From positions 1 to 7,185 of the forward strand of contig SXYT01000169.1 in NCBI GenBank assembly GCA_005788205.1: a stretch of 7,185 nucleotides of DNA, in the 5' to 3' direction. The stretch's first letter is position 1; each line of letters opens with the position of its first letter. The translations under genes and the position numbers were made by a program. This DNA is from Actinomycetota bacterium. GTDB taxonomy: Bacteria; Actinomycetota; Acidimicrobiia; Acidimicrobiales; Ilumatobacteraceae. Shown piece after piece: positions 1 to 5,488 of this stretch. The notes beneath the pieces are model-generated. The model saw only the letters and a list, made by a program, of their open reading frames with translations. It had not been told where the DNA came from and did not search any database.

Positions 1-499
1 GCTGGCCGCGGCCGATCGGGGTCATCGCGTCGATCGACTTGATGCCGGTCTGCAGGGGCTCGTGCACGGGCTTGCGTCCCATGATGCCCGGGGCCTGCAC
101 CTCGACGCGACGGTCGATGGCGCCGACAATGTCGCCCTTTCCGTCGATCGGTGTGCCGAGCGCGTTCACCACGCGGCCGAGCATCGCGTCACCGACAGGA
201 ACCGAGAGGATCCGGCCCGTTGCGCGGACCGTCTGGCCCTCCGCGATCGCGTCGGCGTCACCCAGGACCACCGCGCCGATTGATGCCTCGTCGAGGTTCA
301 GCGCGAGACCGATGGTGCCGTCCTCGAACTGCAGCAGTTCGTTGACCGCGCACTTCGGCAGGCCGGACACGCGGGCGATACCGTCGCCGACCTCGGCGAC
401 ATGGCCGACTGTCTGCTGCTCGAGTGTCGGCGAGAAGCCCTCGAGGCCCTTGGTGATCGCGCTTGCGATGTCACTGGCGGAGATTGTGATGTCTGCCAT
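1..499 (-). CDS. atpA: F1F0 ATP synthase subunit alpha, N-terminal part (cut by window edge)
   Basis: Non-catalytic alpha subunit of the F1 head, which alternates with beta and holds a regulatory nucleotide. The first 166 codons are visible and read MADITISASDI... The N-terminal beta-barrel shows VGDGIARVSGL (about residues 38-48), the conserved core shows GRVVNALGTPIDGKG (about 116-130), and the fragment ends in GIKSIDAMTPIGRGQ, which in this family immediately precedes the Walker A GDRQTGKT loop. The loop and the rest (about 340 residues) lie beyond position 1. The start is the ATG at 499, with AAGGA six bases upstream. It follows atpH by 24 bases, as in most atp operons. No frame disruption is seen. 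The identification is secure; only the 3' end is missing. Confidence 0.97.
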   Translation of the reverse strand, partial: MADITISASDIASAITKGLEGFSPTLEQQTVGHVAEVGDGIARVSGLPKCAVNELLQFEDGTIGLALNLDEASIGAVVLGDADAIAEGQTVRATGRILSVPVGDAMLGRVVNALGTPIDGKGDIVGAIDRRVEVQAPGIMGRKPVHEPLQTGIKSIDAMTPIGRGQ

Positions 500-505
500 T
501 TCTTT

Positions 506-510
506 TCCTT
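506..510 (-). promoter_or_regulatory. Ribosome binding site of atpA
   Basis: AAGGA read on the minus strand, six bases before the ATG at 499 and inside a purine-rich run. It supports that start codon and gives atpA its own initiation site; atpF and atpH, by contrast, start by stop-start overlap. Confidence 0.75.
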
Positions 511-523
511 CTTCGATTGCGAA

Positions 524-1057
524 CTACGACAACCGGGCCTTCACCCGGTCGAGCTTGGTACGGACTGAGCCGTCGATGACCTTGTCGCCGACGGTGGCGA
601 CGATGCCACCCACGACCGATGGGTCGACGATGACCTTGACGTTCACGGGCGTGCCGACGGCCTTGGCCAGCTCGTCGCCGAGACGGCGCTGCTGGTCCTC
701 GGAGAGGGCGACCGCGGTGCGGACCTCGGCGACGGCACGACCCTGGGAGGACGCCGAACGGTTGCCGATGGATGCCGCGATGGCAGGGATGTCGCGACCG
801 CGACCGGCCCCGATCACCATGCCGAGCAACTGTGCCGTCAGCGGGTGCGCACCCTTGCCGGCGAGCAATTGCTCCACGATGCCCTGACGGCGCTCGATCG
901 GGATGGCCTGGTCGCCGAGGGCGGAACGGAGACCGTCGTTCGACTCGAGTGCGCCGGCGACGGCGCCGAACTCGGCGTCGACGCGGGAGAGGACTCCCTC
1001 TGCCTCGGCGATGTCGGCGAGTGCCTTTGCGTACGCGGCGGTGCGTGTGTCGCTCAT
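524..1057 (-). CDS. atpH: F1F0 ATP synthase subunit delta (OSCP)
   Basis: Delta (OSCP) joins the top of the F1 head to the b-type peripheral stalk. The product is 177 residues, normal for bacterial delta. The N-terminal six-helix domain begins DTRTAAYAKALADIAEAEG (YAKAL motif), and the C-terminal domain carries the family signature DPSVVGGIVATVGDKVIDGSV (about residues 144-164) followed by RTKLDRVKARL. It is a stand-alone gene, not the long b-delta fusion known from mycobacteria. Its ATG at 1057 overlaps the atpF stop as ATGA, so its translation is probably coupled to atpF; atpA follows 24 bases later. All hallmark segments are present and I see nothing abnormal. Confidence 0.96.
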   Translation of the reverse strand: MSDTRTAAYAKALADIAEAEGVLSRVDAEFGAVAGALESNDGLRSALGDQAIPIERRQGIVEQLLAGKGAHPLTAQLLGMVIGAGRGRDIPAIAASIGNRSASSQGRAVAEVRTAVALSEDQQRRLGDELAKAVGTPVNVKVIVDPSVVGGIVATVGDKVIDGSVRTKLDRVKARLS

Positions 1058-1596
1058 CGTGCTGCCCCCACGTTGCTGATGAAGCCCTCGATGAGGTCCT
1101 GCTGGGCGGCGTCATTGAGGGCTGCCTTCACGACGCGGTCGACGGCAACGGACGAGAGCCGCGCAATCTCACTTCTGATCTCGTCGTTCAGACGGCCGGA
1201 AGCGGCCGCCACGTCGGCGTCCGCCTTTGCCTCGAGGTCGGCCGCCTCGGCGGCGATCCGCGCGCGGCCTTCACCGAGGACCGCCGCGGCCTGGGCATCT
1301 GCCTCGGCGAGGAGCCTCGAACGCTCGGCCCCTATGTCACCGAGCGCGGTGCGGATGCGGGTCGCCTCGGTCTCTGCGGACTCGCGCAGCGACCTCGCGT
1401 CGTCGAGCTCCTTCTGGATGCGCTCGGTGCGCGCCGTGAGCGACGTCTTGAACATCGGCAGCGCGAACTTGTAGAGGGCTCCGAAGACGATCAGCGACGC
1501 GATGCCGCCGTAGATGATCTCGGCGGTCTCGGGGAGCAACCAGTGGTGCGTCTCGTAGCTGCCGACCTCGGCGATCAGGGACAGTGTCCGGTTCAT
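1054..1596 (-). CDS. atpF: F1F0 ATP synthase subunit b
   Basis: Peripheral-stalk subunit: one N-terminal membrane helix (about residues 25-47, EIIYGGIASLIVFGALYKFALP) followed by a long charged, Ala-rich helix (about 50-165) expected to form the coiled coil that reaches delta. The length of 180 residues is usual for b. The segment TSLTARTERIQKELDDARSLRESAE is typical of the b family tether and dimerisation region. The ATG at 1596 overlaps the stop of the preceding b-type gene (ATGA), and the gene ends in a second ATGA overlap with atpH. It is the second of two b-type genes in tandem. Its position next to atpH matches the b gene, rather than b', of operons that encode a b/b' pair. Which paralogue deserves the name b is inferred from order. 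Confidence 0.93.
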   Translation of the reverse strand: MNRTLSLIAEVGSYETHHWLLPETAEIIYGGIASLIVFGALYKFALPMFKTSLTARTERIQKELDDARSLRESAETEATRIRTALGDIGAERSRLLAEADAQAAAVLGEGRARIAAEAADLEAKADADVAAASGRLNDEIRSEIARLSSVAVDRVVKAALNDAAQQDLIEGFISNVGAAR

Positions 1597-2243
1597 CGTG
1601 ATCCTGCGCTTTCCATCGCGGCGGAGACCGCCGACTGCACGGTGGCCGCATCAGGCGCGCGGCCGGTCGCGAGCTCGGCGGCACGACTGGCCACCTGCGA
1701 GACGGCGACTGCCACCTGGTCGCGGACAGCGGCGCGGGCGGCGGCGTTCTCGGCTTCGGCCTCCGCACGCTTGGCGGCGATCCGGGCGTTCACCTCCGCG
1801 AGCTTGGCCTGGCGCTCCGCGTCGACGGTCTGGCGGGCCTTGTCCACGCGGGCGGCGGCCTCGGCACGGACGGCCTCGAGGGCCCTCTCGTACTCGGCGA
1901 CCTCGCCGCGGGCGTCAGCCTTTGTCCTGTCGGCTCCCTCGATGTCCCCGCGGATACCCGCGTACCGCGCATCCATCCCTTGCTTGAGCTTCGGGAAGAG
2001 GAAGAACCGCATGAGCACGAACAGCACGATGAAAGACCCCGCGGCCCAGGCAAGTTCCTTGGTCTCGGGGGCGATCGGGTTCGGTGCGGTCTTGGTCTCG
2101 GCGGTGGTTTCGCCTTCGGCGGACGGCGCAGCAGCGAGCGTGGTGGCCTCCTCCCCGACGACCGTTGTGTCGGTCGTGTCGGAGGCGGCCAGCCGCACGT
2201 TGACAATGCGTCCGTTCGATTGGGTGACTATCGCAGTCAGCAT
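1593..2243 (-). CDS. F1F0 ATP synthase b'-type subunit with long N-terminal extension
   Basis: A second b-family stator protein, 216 residues. One membrane helix lies at about 63-83 (ELAWAAGSFIVLFVLMRFFLF), followed by PKLKQGMDARYAGI and a long Ala/Glu/Arg-rich helix to about residue 190, the expected b architecture. Before the helix is a 60-residue segment rich in Thr, Ala and Glu (about 20-55) with no hydrophobic signal-like stretch. Since b-type subunits keep their N-terminus outside, this tail should face the cell exterior. The ATG at 2243 has AGGAG five bases upstream, so the tail looks genuinely translated. The gene lies between atpE and atpF, where cyanobacteria place b', and ends in an ATGA overlap with atpF. 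It probably forms a heterodimeric stalk with b. Its membership of the b family is clear; calling it b' rests on position and pairing. Confidence 0.9.
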   Translation of the reverse strand: MLTAIVTQSNGRIVNVRLAASDTTDTTVVGEEATTLAAAPSAEGETTAETKTAPNPIAPETKELAWAAGSFIVLFVLMRFFLFPKLKQGMDARYAGIRGDIEGADRTKADARGEVAEYERALEAVRAEAAARVDKARQTVDAERQAKLAEVNARIAAKRAEAEAENAAARAAVRDQVAVAVSQVASRAAELATGRAPDAATVQSAVSAAMESAGSR

Positions 2244-2248
2244 CTCAG

Positions 2249-2253
2249 CTCCT
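2249..2253 (-). promoter_or_regulatory. Ribosome binding site of the b'-type gene
   Basis: AGGAG on the minus strand, five bases before the ATG at 2243. It settles the start codon and therefore the reality of the long N-terminal tail. I see no in-frame ATG between this start and the membrane helix. Confidence 0.75.
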
Positions 2254-2256
2254 GGA

Positions 2257-2272
2257 CTCCGTGCAGACGGAG
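2257..2272 (-). other. Hairpin in the atpE to b' gap
   Basis: CTCCGT, a four-base loop, then ACGGAG: a perfect 6-bp stem between the atpE stop (2303-2305) and the b' ribosome binding site. No T-run follows, so a classical intrinsic terminator is unlikely. A role in mRNA processing or in stabilising the upstream atpE message is possible but inferred; a stem this short could be chance in GC-rich DNA. Confidence 0.4.
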
Positions 2273-2302
2273 ATCGTTGGTGGACGTGGACTCAGTCGCG
2301 GA

Positions 2303-2578
2303 TCAGGCGAACTTGAGGAGGATGAACACCACGAAGCCGATGAGCGCGAGCGCCTCGGTGAACGCGATGCCGAGGAACATGGTGGTGCGGACCATGCCGG
2401 CTGCCTCAGGCTGGCGGGCCATCGCCTCGACGGACTTGCCGACGAGGTAGCCGATACCGATGCCGGGCCCGATCGCGGCGAGACCGTACGCGAAACCCGC
2501 CGACATTGCGGCGTTCGCGTTCTTCTCGTCGGCCGCCGTGGCTTCTGCCGCGGCGATGAGGTGTGCAATTGCTTCCAT
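2303..2578 (-). CDS. atpE: F1F0 ATP synthase subunit c (proteolipid)
   Basis: Rotor-ring subunit, 91 residues, two membrane helices. Helix 1 carries the glycine motif GLAAIGPGIGIGYLVG (about 32-47), the polar loop is EAMARQPEA (51-59, with the conserved RQP), and helix 2 holds the ion-carrying carboxylate Glu75 in FTEALALIGFVVFILL. The residue after Glu75 is Ala, and helix 1 lacks the Gln of sodium-binding rings, so proton coupling is expected. A 25-residue leader (MEAIAHLIAAAEATAADEKN...) precedes helix 1, longer than in many c subunits. The ATG at 2578 has AGGAG eight bases upstream. The same frame stays open far upstream across atpB, but only this start gives a c subunit. It lies between atpB and the b' gene. 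Confidence 0.96.
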   Translation of the reverse strand: MEAIAHLIAAAEATAADEKNANAAMSAGFAYGLAAIGPGIGIGYLVGKSVEAMARQPEAAGMVRTTMFLGIAFTEALALIGFVVFILLKFA

Positions 2579-2586
2579 TGTGTTTT

Positions 2587-2591
2587 CTCCT
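2587..2591 (-). promoter_or_regulatory. Strong ribosome binding site of atpE
   Basis: AGGAG on the minus strand, followed by an A-rich eight-base spacer (AAAACACA) before the ATG at 2578. It sits in a 50-base gap that is visibly richer in A and T than its surroundings and free of obvious stems, which fits high-rate initiation of the multi-copy c subunit. It also fixes the atpE start within a much longer open frame. Confidence 0.75.
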
Positions 2592-2628
2592 ATGAGTGAG
2601 TTAGTTGGGAGACCTGTGTTGTCCGGGC

Positions 2629-3387
2629 TCAGTGCTCGGGGTGAGCCGCGCCGCCGATGTAGACGGCGGTCAGCATCGCGAAGATGTATGCCTGCAGGAA
2701 CGCGACCAGCACCTCGAACGAGGTGAGGAAGATCAGCATGACGAACGGCAGGATGCCGACCGGGATCAGCACCTTGTCCTTCGCCTGGAAGAGAGCCTCG
2801 GAGAGGAGGGCGAACGTGACGAGGAGGATGTGGCCCGCCATCATGTTGGCGAAGAGTCGGACGGCCAGGGAGAACGGCCGAACGATGATCGCGGAGATGA
2901 ACTCGATCGGGGTCACGAGGACGTAGAGAGCCTTCGGCACGCCGGGCGGGAACAGCGTGCTCTTCAGGTAGCCGCCGAGACCTTGGTGCTTGATGCCGAC
3001 GCCGTTGTAGATGACCCACACCATGAGCGCGAGGAACATGGGAACTGCCATGCGCGCGGTGGCGGGCATCTGGAGGAACGGGATGATGCCGGGCACGTTG
3101 CAGAGGTAGATGAAGAGGAACATGGTGAGAAGGAACGGCGTCCACGGGAGCCCTTCCTTGCCCATGGTCTGCATCACGACACCGTTCTCGATGAACTCGA
3201 CGATGGTCTCTGCGAGGTTGCGCACACCCTTCGGGGCGGTGCTGTGGTCCTTGCGCGCGGCGAGCAGGAAGATGACGACGCTGATGAGTGTCGCGAGGAC
3301 CGCAATCAGCGCGATCTTGTTGAAGCCGGGGAAGATGTCCTTCCACCGGAGAATCGAGTTGATTTCCGGAAACTCAAGAGCAATCAC
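2629..3387 (-). CDS. atpB: F1F0 ATP synthase subunit a
   Basis: Stator membrane subunit that forms the two proton half-channels beside the c-ring. The product is 252 residues, normal length. Membrane segments lie at about 23-43, 84-106, 112-134, 155-170, 178-200 and 205-246. The essential arginine is Arg177 in SLAVRLFANMMAGH, the counterpart of E. coli Arg210, and Arg170 (RPFSL) precedes it. The C-terminal pair of helices has FEVLVAFLQAYIFAMLTAVYI, typical of the family. The start is GTG at 3387, with AGGA seven bases upstream; no in-frame ATG fits as well. It follows the atpI-like gene by 12 bases and precedes atpE by 50. Identification is certain. Confidence 0.97.
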   Translation of the reverse strand: MIALEFPEINSILRWKDIFPGFNKIALIAVLATLISVVIFLLAARKDHSTAPKGVRNLAETIVEFIENGVVMQTMGKEGLPWTPFLLTMFLFIYLCNVPGIIPFLQMPATARMAVPMFLALMVWVIYNGVGIKHQGLGGYLKSTLFPPGVPKALYVLVTPIEFISAIIVRPFSLAVRLFANMMAGHILLVTFALLSEALFQAKDKVLIPVGILPFVMLIFLTSFEVLVAFLQAYIFAMLTAVYIGGAAHPEH

Positions 3388-3394
3388 GATGTGG

Positions 3395-3398
3395 TCCT
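3395..3398 (-). promoter_or_regulatory. Ribosome binding site deciding the GTG start of atpB
   Basis: AGGA on the minus strand, seven bases before GTG at 3387, immediately after the atpI-like stop (TGA at 3400-3402). It supports the GTG as initiator; the resulting N-terminus (MIALEFPEINSILRW) fits subunit a. Confidence 0.65.
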
Positions 3399-3399
3399 A

Positions 3400-3876
3400 T
3401 CAATGTTTCTCAGCCGCGCTGGTCGGGGGCCATTCTTGCCTATTCGGGCGCAATCCGGGAAATGCGAGCGAAGCGGCGATGAACTTCATCTCCCAGAAGA
3501 GGAGACCAAGGTGCGACACGATGATAGTTGCACCGAGCGAACCGAGTGACACCCAGGAGGCGTCGCGCACTAGGTAGACGGCGAGGCTGATGAGGCCCAG
3601 CCGGATGAGGTAGCCGAACAAGCTCACCCCCATCATCAGAGCGAGGGAGATGGGCGCCGTGACCGCGATGAGGGCGGCGGCGACGGTGAAGTTGAGGAGC
3701 ACGAGAGCAAGGGCGAAGGCGGACGAGAGGGCCCCGTCGAGCCCCCAGATGACACCTGTCACAACGAGGAACACCGGTGCGACCCACAGCCCACGCCTCA
3801 CGATGTCGCGCGAGATGCCCACCTCGGGGGCCTGCCCGGAAGCGGCCGCGGCGAGCGGACTCTGGTGCACGCTCAT
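3400..3876 (-). CDS. atpI: ATP synthase protein I-like membrane protein
   Basis: Small membrane protein of 158 residues with four hydrophobic segments (about 29-46, 49-71, 73-102, 106-128). The helical content and position directly before atpB match the AtpI / ATP synthase I family, which assists c-ring assembly and has been linked to magnesium handling in other bacteria. The N-terminal 25 residues are polar and the C-terminal tail (GLRPNRQEWPPTSAAEKH) is short and charged. The ATG at 3876 overlaps the stop of the preceding small gene as ATGA; a longer open frame reaches 4218, but that part overlaps the atpZ-like gene out of frame and is not protein-like. Sequence conservation in this family is low, so the call rests on topology, size and synteny. 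Confidence 0.8.
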   Translation of the reverse strand: MSVHQSPLAAAASGQAPEVGISRDIVRRGLWVAPVFLVVTGVIWGLDGALSSAFALALVLLNFTVAAALIAVTAPISLALMMGVSLFGYLIRLGLISLAVYLVRDASWVSLGSLGATIIVSHLGLLFWEMKFIAASLAFPGLRPNRQEWPPTSAAEKH

Positions 3877-4172
3877 CTTCCCGCACTCCGGACCGCATCG
3901 GCGCGGGCCTGCTCGAGCGTGCGCATCCGGGCCGAGTAGGTGAAGTACATCTTGATGAACTGCCCCACCGTGCCGAACACCGTCAGTGCGACCATGAACA
4001 ACGGTGTGGCACCGAGCCACACGTCGAGACCGAGTCCGATCAGGAAGAAAACGAGGACGACGCCGGCCAGTTCCGCGCCGTTCGAGATGCTCGAGTCGAT
4101 CGCAGTGACCGGCTTGGGCTTGGGGAGGAATTTCAACGCTGGCTGTCCGTTGTCTCTGGTGTCCCACGACAT
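3873..4172 (-). CDS. AtpZ/AtpI-family small membrane protein, first gene of the atp operon
   Basis: With the start chosen here (ATG at 4172) the product is 99 residues: a polar N-terminus, then two membrane helices at about 33-53 (AELAGVVLVFFLIGLGLDVWL) and 57-78, and a basic tail. The pattern GAELAG...GLGLDVWLGATPLF...G is characteristic of AtpZ (ATPase_gene1) proteins, which act with AtpI in ATP synthase assembly or divalent cation supply. The start is uncertain: an in-frame ATG at 4244 adds 24 residues (MAQSAGRADWRL...). Neither ATG has a good ribosome binding site. I prefer 4172 because the extra residues look unlike the family and because the DNA there holds a dyad and hairpin suited to a control region; a leaderless or near-leaderless message would explain the missing site. 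The gene ends in an ATGA overlap with atpI. Confidence 0.78.
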   Translation of the reverse strand: MSWDTRDNGQPALKFLPKPKPVTAIDSSISNGAELAGVVLVFFLIGLGLDVWLGATPLFMVALTVFGTVGQFIKMYFTYSARMRTLEQARADAVRSAGR

Positions 4173-4192
4173 TGTGAAACAGGGAACAATGT
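4169..4192 (-). promoter_or_regulatory. Possible operator: Rex-like dyad before the atp operon
   Basis: Perfect 7-bp inverted repeat, ACATTGT and ACAATGT, separated by 10 bases. On the plus strand positions 4172-4189 read TTGTGAA, four bases, GGAACAA. The left half matches the Rex consensus TTGTGAA-N4-TTCACAA exactly; the right half matches only its outer part. Rex senses NADH/NAD+ and controls respiratory genes in actinobacteria. The dyad contains the preferred atpZ-like start codon. A weak TACATT (4194-4189, minus strand) could serve as a -10 element. The dyad is seen directly; the Rex assignment is inferred. Confidence 0.4.
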
Positions 4193-4206
4193 AGGCGACC
4201 CGCGCC

Positions 4207-4238
4207 CAGAGCCGCCAATCAGCGCGCCCGGCGCTCTG
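4207..4238 (-). other. Bulged hairpin in the wecA-atp gap
   Basis: On the minus strand, CAGAGC-GCC and GGC-G-GCTCTG form a 9-bp GC-rich stem with one bulged G and a loop of about 13 bases. It lies between the wecA-like stop and the atp operon. No T-run follows. It may be a U-less terminator or attenuator separating the two units, or chance; if translation starts at 4244 it lies within coding sequence. Confidence 0.35.
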
Positions 4239-4274
4239 TGCCATCGGCCACCGGGACGAAAACGGGACCGGGTC

Positions 4275-5432
4275 TCAGAGGTGCGGAACCCCGTCCCTCT
4301 CCCCGGCCGGTGCCTCCGCGGCGGGCGGCTGGCGGCGCAGGTCAGGGTGCAGGACCGTGTACAGGAAGAGGACGAGTCCGATCATCACGAACGGGGCTGC
4401 GTTGTTCGCCTCGGGGTTGAAGACCGGCAGCAGCACGAACCCGGAGAGGAGTGCCGTCCACAGCCACAGGATGGCAACGGCCCTCCGCGGCCCGTGCCCG
4501 AGGTTGATGAGGCGGTGATGGAGGTGCCCCTTGTCCGCCGTGGAGAAGCTCTGGCGGCGGGCGACCCGCCGGAGGATGGCGAACACCGTGTCGAAAATGG
4601 GGACACCGAGGATGATGAGGGGGATGGCGAGTGGGGCGAGAAAGAAGTACGTCTGGCCGCTGAAGCCCTGGGTCACCGGGTCTGCCCGCCCGCCCACGAC
4701 GCTCGTCGAGACCGCCACGAGGAACCCAAGCAGGTAGGCCCCGCCGTCCCCCATGAAGATCGATGCCCTGTTCGCGTTGAAGGGCAGGAACCCCACGCAC
4801 ACACCCACCGTGATGATGGCCACGAGCGGCCCCGCGTTCGGCTCCGACAGGAGCCTGAGGTCGCTGAGGTGGCGCGAGTAGATGAAGAAGCTGGCCGAAC
4901 CGATCGCGACGATGCCGGCGGCGAGGCCATCGAGGCCGTCGATGAGGTTGATCGCCTGCGTCATCCCGAGCAACCAGACCACCGTCACGATCGGGATCCA
5001 GTCACTTGACAGCTGCAGGACCCCGGCGAATGGCACCCGGAAGTAGAACATCGTGACGCCGAACCACACCAGGATCATCCCCACGAGGACGGTGGTGAGG
5101 ATTCGCGCCGGGGGCGACACCTCCTTCACGTCGTCGCGGACCCCGATGAAGATGATCACCGCGGCACCGAGGACGATGCCGAGCGGTTCGGAGTTCCCGT
5201 CGAAGAGCGGCGAGAACCGGTCCATCCGCCAGGCCATGAACATCGCCACGAGGAACCCCGCGAACATCGCGATGCCCCCGACGTCCGGGGTCGGCCTTGT
5301 GTGGACCTTGCGGGCGCTCGGCATCGCGACCCAGCCGAGACGGCTGGCCATGGCGCGCACGGCAGGCGTCGTGACGAACGTGACGAGGGCGGCGCATCCG
5401 CCCACCATGAAGTATCCGTTCAGGTCACCCAC
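4275..5432 (-). CDS. Undecaprenyl-phosphate GlcNAc-1-phosphate transferase, WecA/TagO/Rfe family
   Basis: Integral membrane enzyme, 385 residues, about 10-11 membrane segments. It is expected to move GlcNAc-1-phosphate (or a related sugar phosphate) from a UDP-sugar onto a polyprenyl phosphate on the cytoplasmic face, the first step of cell-envelope glycan synthesis. Family motifs appear in order: TPDVGGIAMF (48-57), the Mg-binding DD at 100-101 in GVRDDVKEVSPPAR, NLIDGLDGLAAG (162-173), FNANRASIFMGDGGAYLLGF (218-237) and the cytoplasmic HLHHRL (303-308). The HxHHRL motif places it with WecA/TagO and apart from MraY. The initiator is GTG at 5432 with only a weak upstream AGG; the N-terminus fits the family. 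It lies between glyA and the atp operon, a neighbourhood common in actinobacteria. The exact sugar substrate cannot be read from sequence. Confidence 0.9.
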   Translation of the reverse strand: MGDLNGYFMVGGCAALVTFVTTPAVRAMASRLGWVAMPSARKVHTRPTPDVGGIAMFAGFLVAMFMAWRMDRFSPLFDGNSEPLGIVLGAAVIIFIGVRDDVKEVSPPARILTTVLVGMILVWFGVTMFYFRVPFAGVLQLSSDWIPIVTVVWLLGMTQAINLIDGLDGLAAGIVAIGSASFFIYSRHLSDLRLLSEPNAGPLVAIITVGVCVGFLPFNANRASIFMGDGGAYLLGFLVAVSTSVVGGRADPVTQGFSGQTYFFLAPLAIPLIILGVPIFDTVFAILRRVARRQSFSTADKGHLHHRLINLGHGPRRAVAILWLWTALLSGFVLLPVFNPEANNAAPFVMIGLVLFLYTVLHPDLRRQPPAAEAPAGERDGVPHL

Positions 5433-5452
5433 GGTGCGAGCCTAGGTTCGCC

Positions 5453-5478
5453 GCACGGGCAGGGCTGTCCACCCGTGC
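5453..5478 (-). terminator. GC hairpin between glyA and the wecA-like gene
   Basis: Inverted repeat GCACGGG / CCCGTGC, a perfect 7-bp stem with a 12-base loop, occupying most of the 56-base gap after the glyA stop (5489-5491). There is no T-run, so it would be a U-less terminator, attenuator or mRNA 3'-end stabiliser at most. The stem is seen; the function is inferred. Confidence 0.4.
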
Positions 5479-5488
5479 CGGGACTCGC

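Noticed and set aside
772..2316. Long plus-strand open frame (about 514 codons) opposite atpH, atpF and b'.
   Set aside because: It lies exactly antisense to three well-identified genes, has Arg/Ala/Ser-rich low-complexity translation, and no family motif. GC-rich codon usage routinely leaves the opposite strand open.
2303..3346. Minus-strand frame of about 347 codons ending with subunit c, suggesting a fusion.
   Set aside because: Only the last 91 codons look like protein; the upstream part overlaps atpB out of frame. AGGAG before the ATG at 2578 fixes the real start.
2605..3549. Plus-strand open frame (about 314 codons) very rich in Glu, Asp, His and Arg, opposite atpB.
   Set aside because: The charged composition is the mirror of hydrophobic codons in subunit a; no ribosome binding site or recognisable domain.
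3877..4218. Upstream extension of the atpI-like frame to 4218.
   Set aside because: This part overlaps the atpZ-like gene in another frame and reads as His/Arg-rich noise. The ATGA overlap at 3873-3876 gives the natural start.
4248..4275. Repeated CGGGAC and a TTTT run just after the wecA-like stop, considered as a terminator.
   Set aside because: The copies are direct repeats, not inverted, and the best stem is about 4 bp with the T-run inside it, so it does not form an intrinsic terminator.
3777..5009. Plus-strand open frame (about 410 codons) opposite the wecA-like gene and atpZ/atpI.
   Set aside because: Same mirror effect of membrane-protein codons: the translation is strongly charged and Pro-rich with no domain. 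The opposite strand carries clear family motifs.
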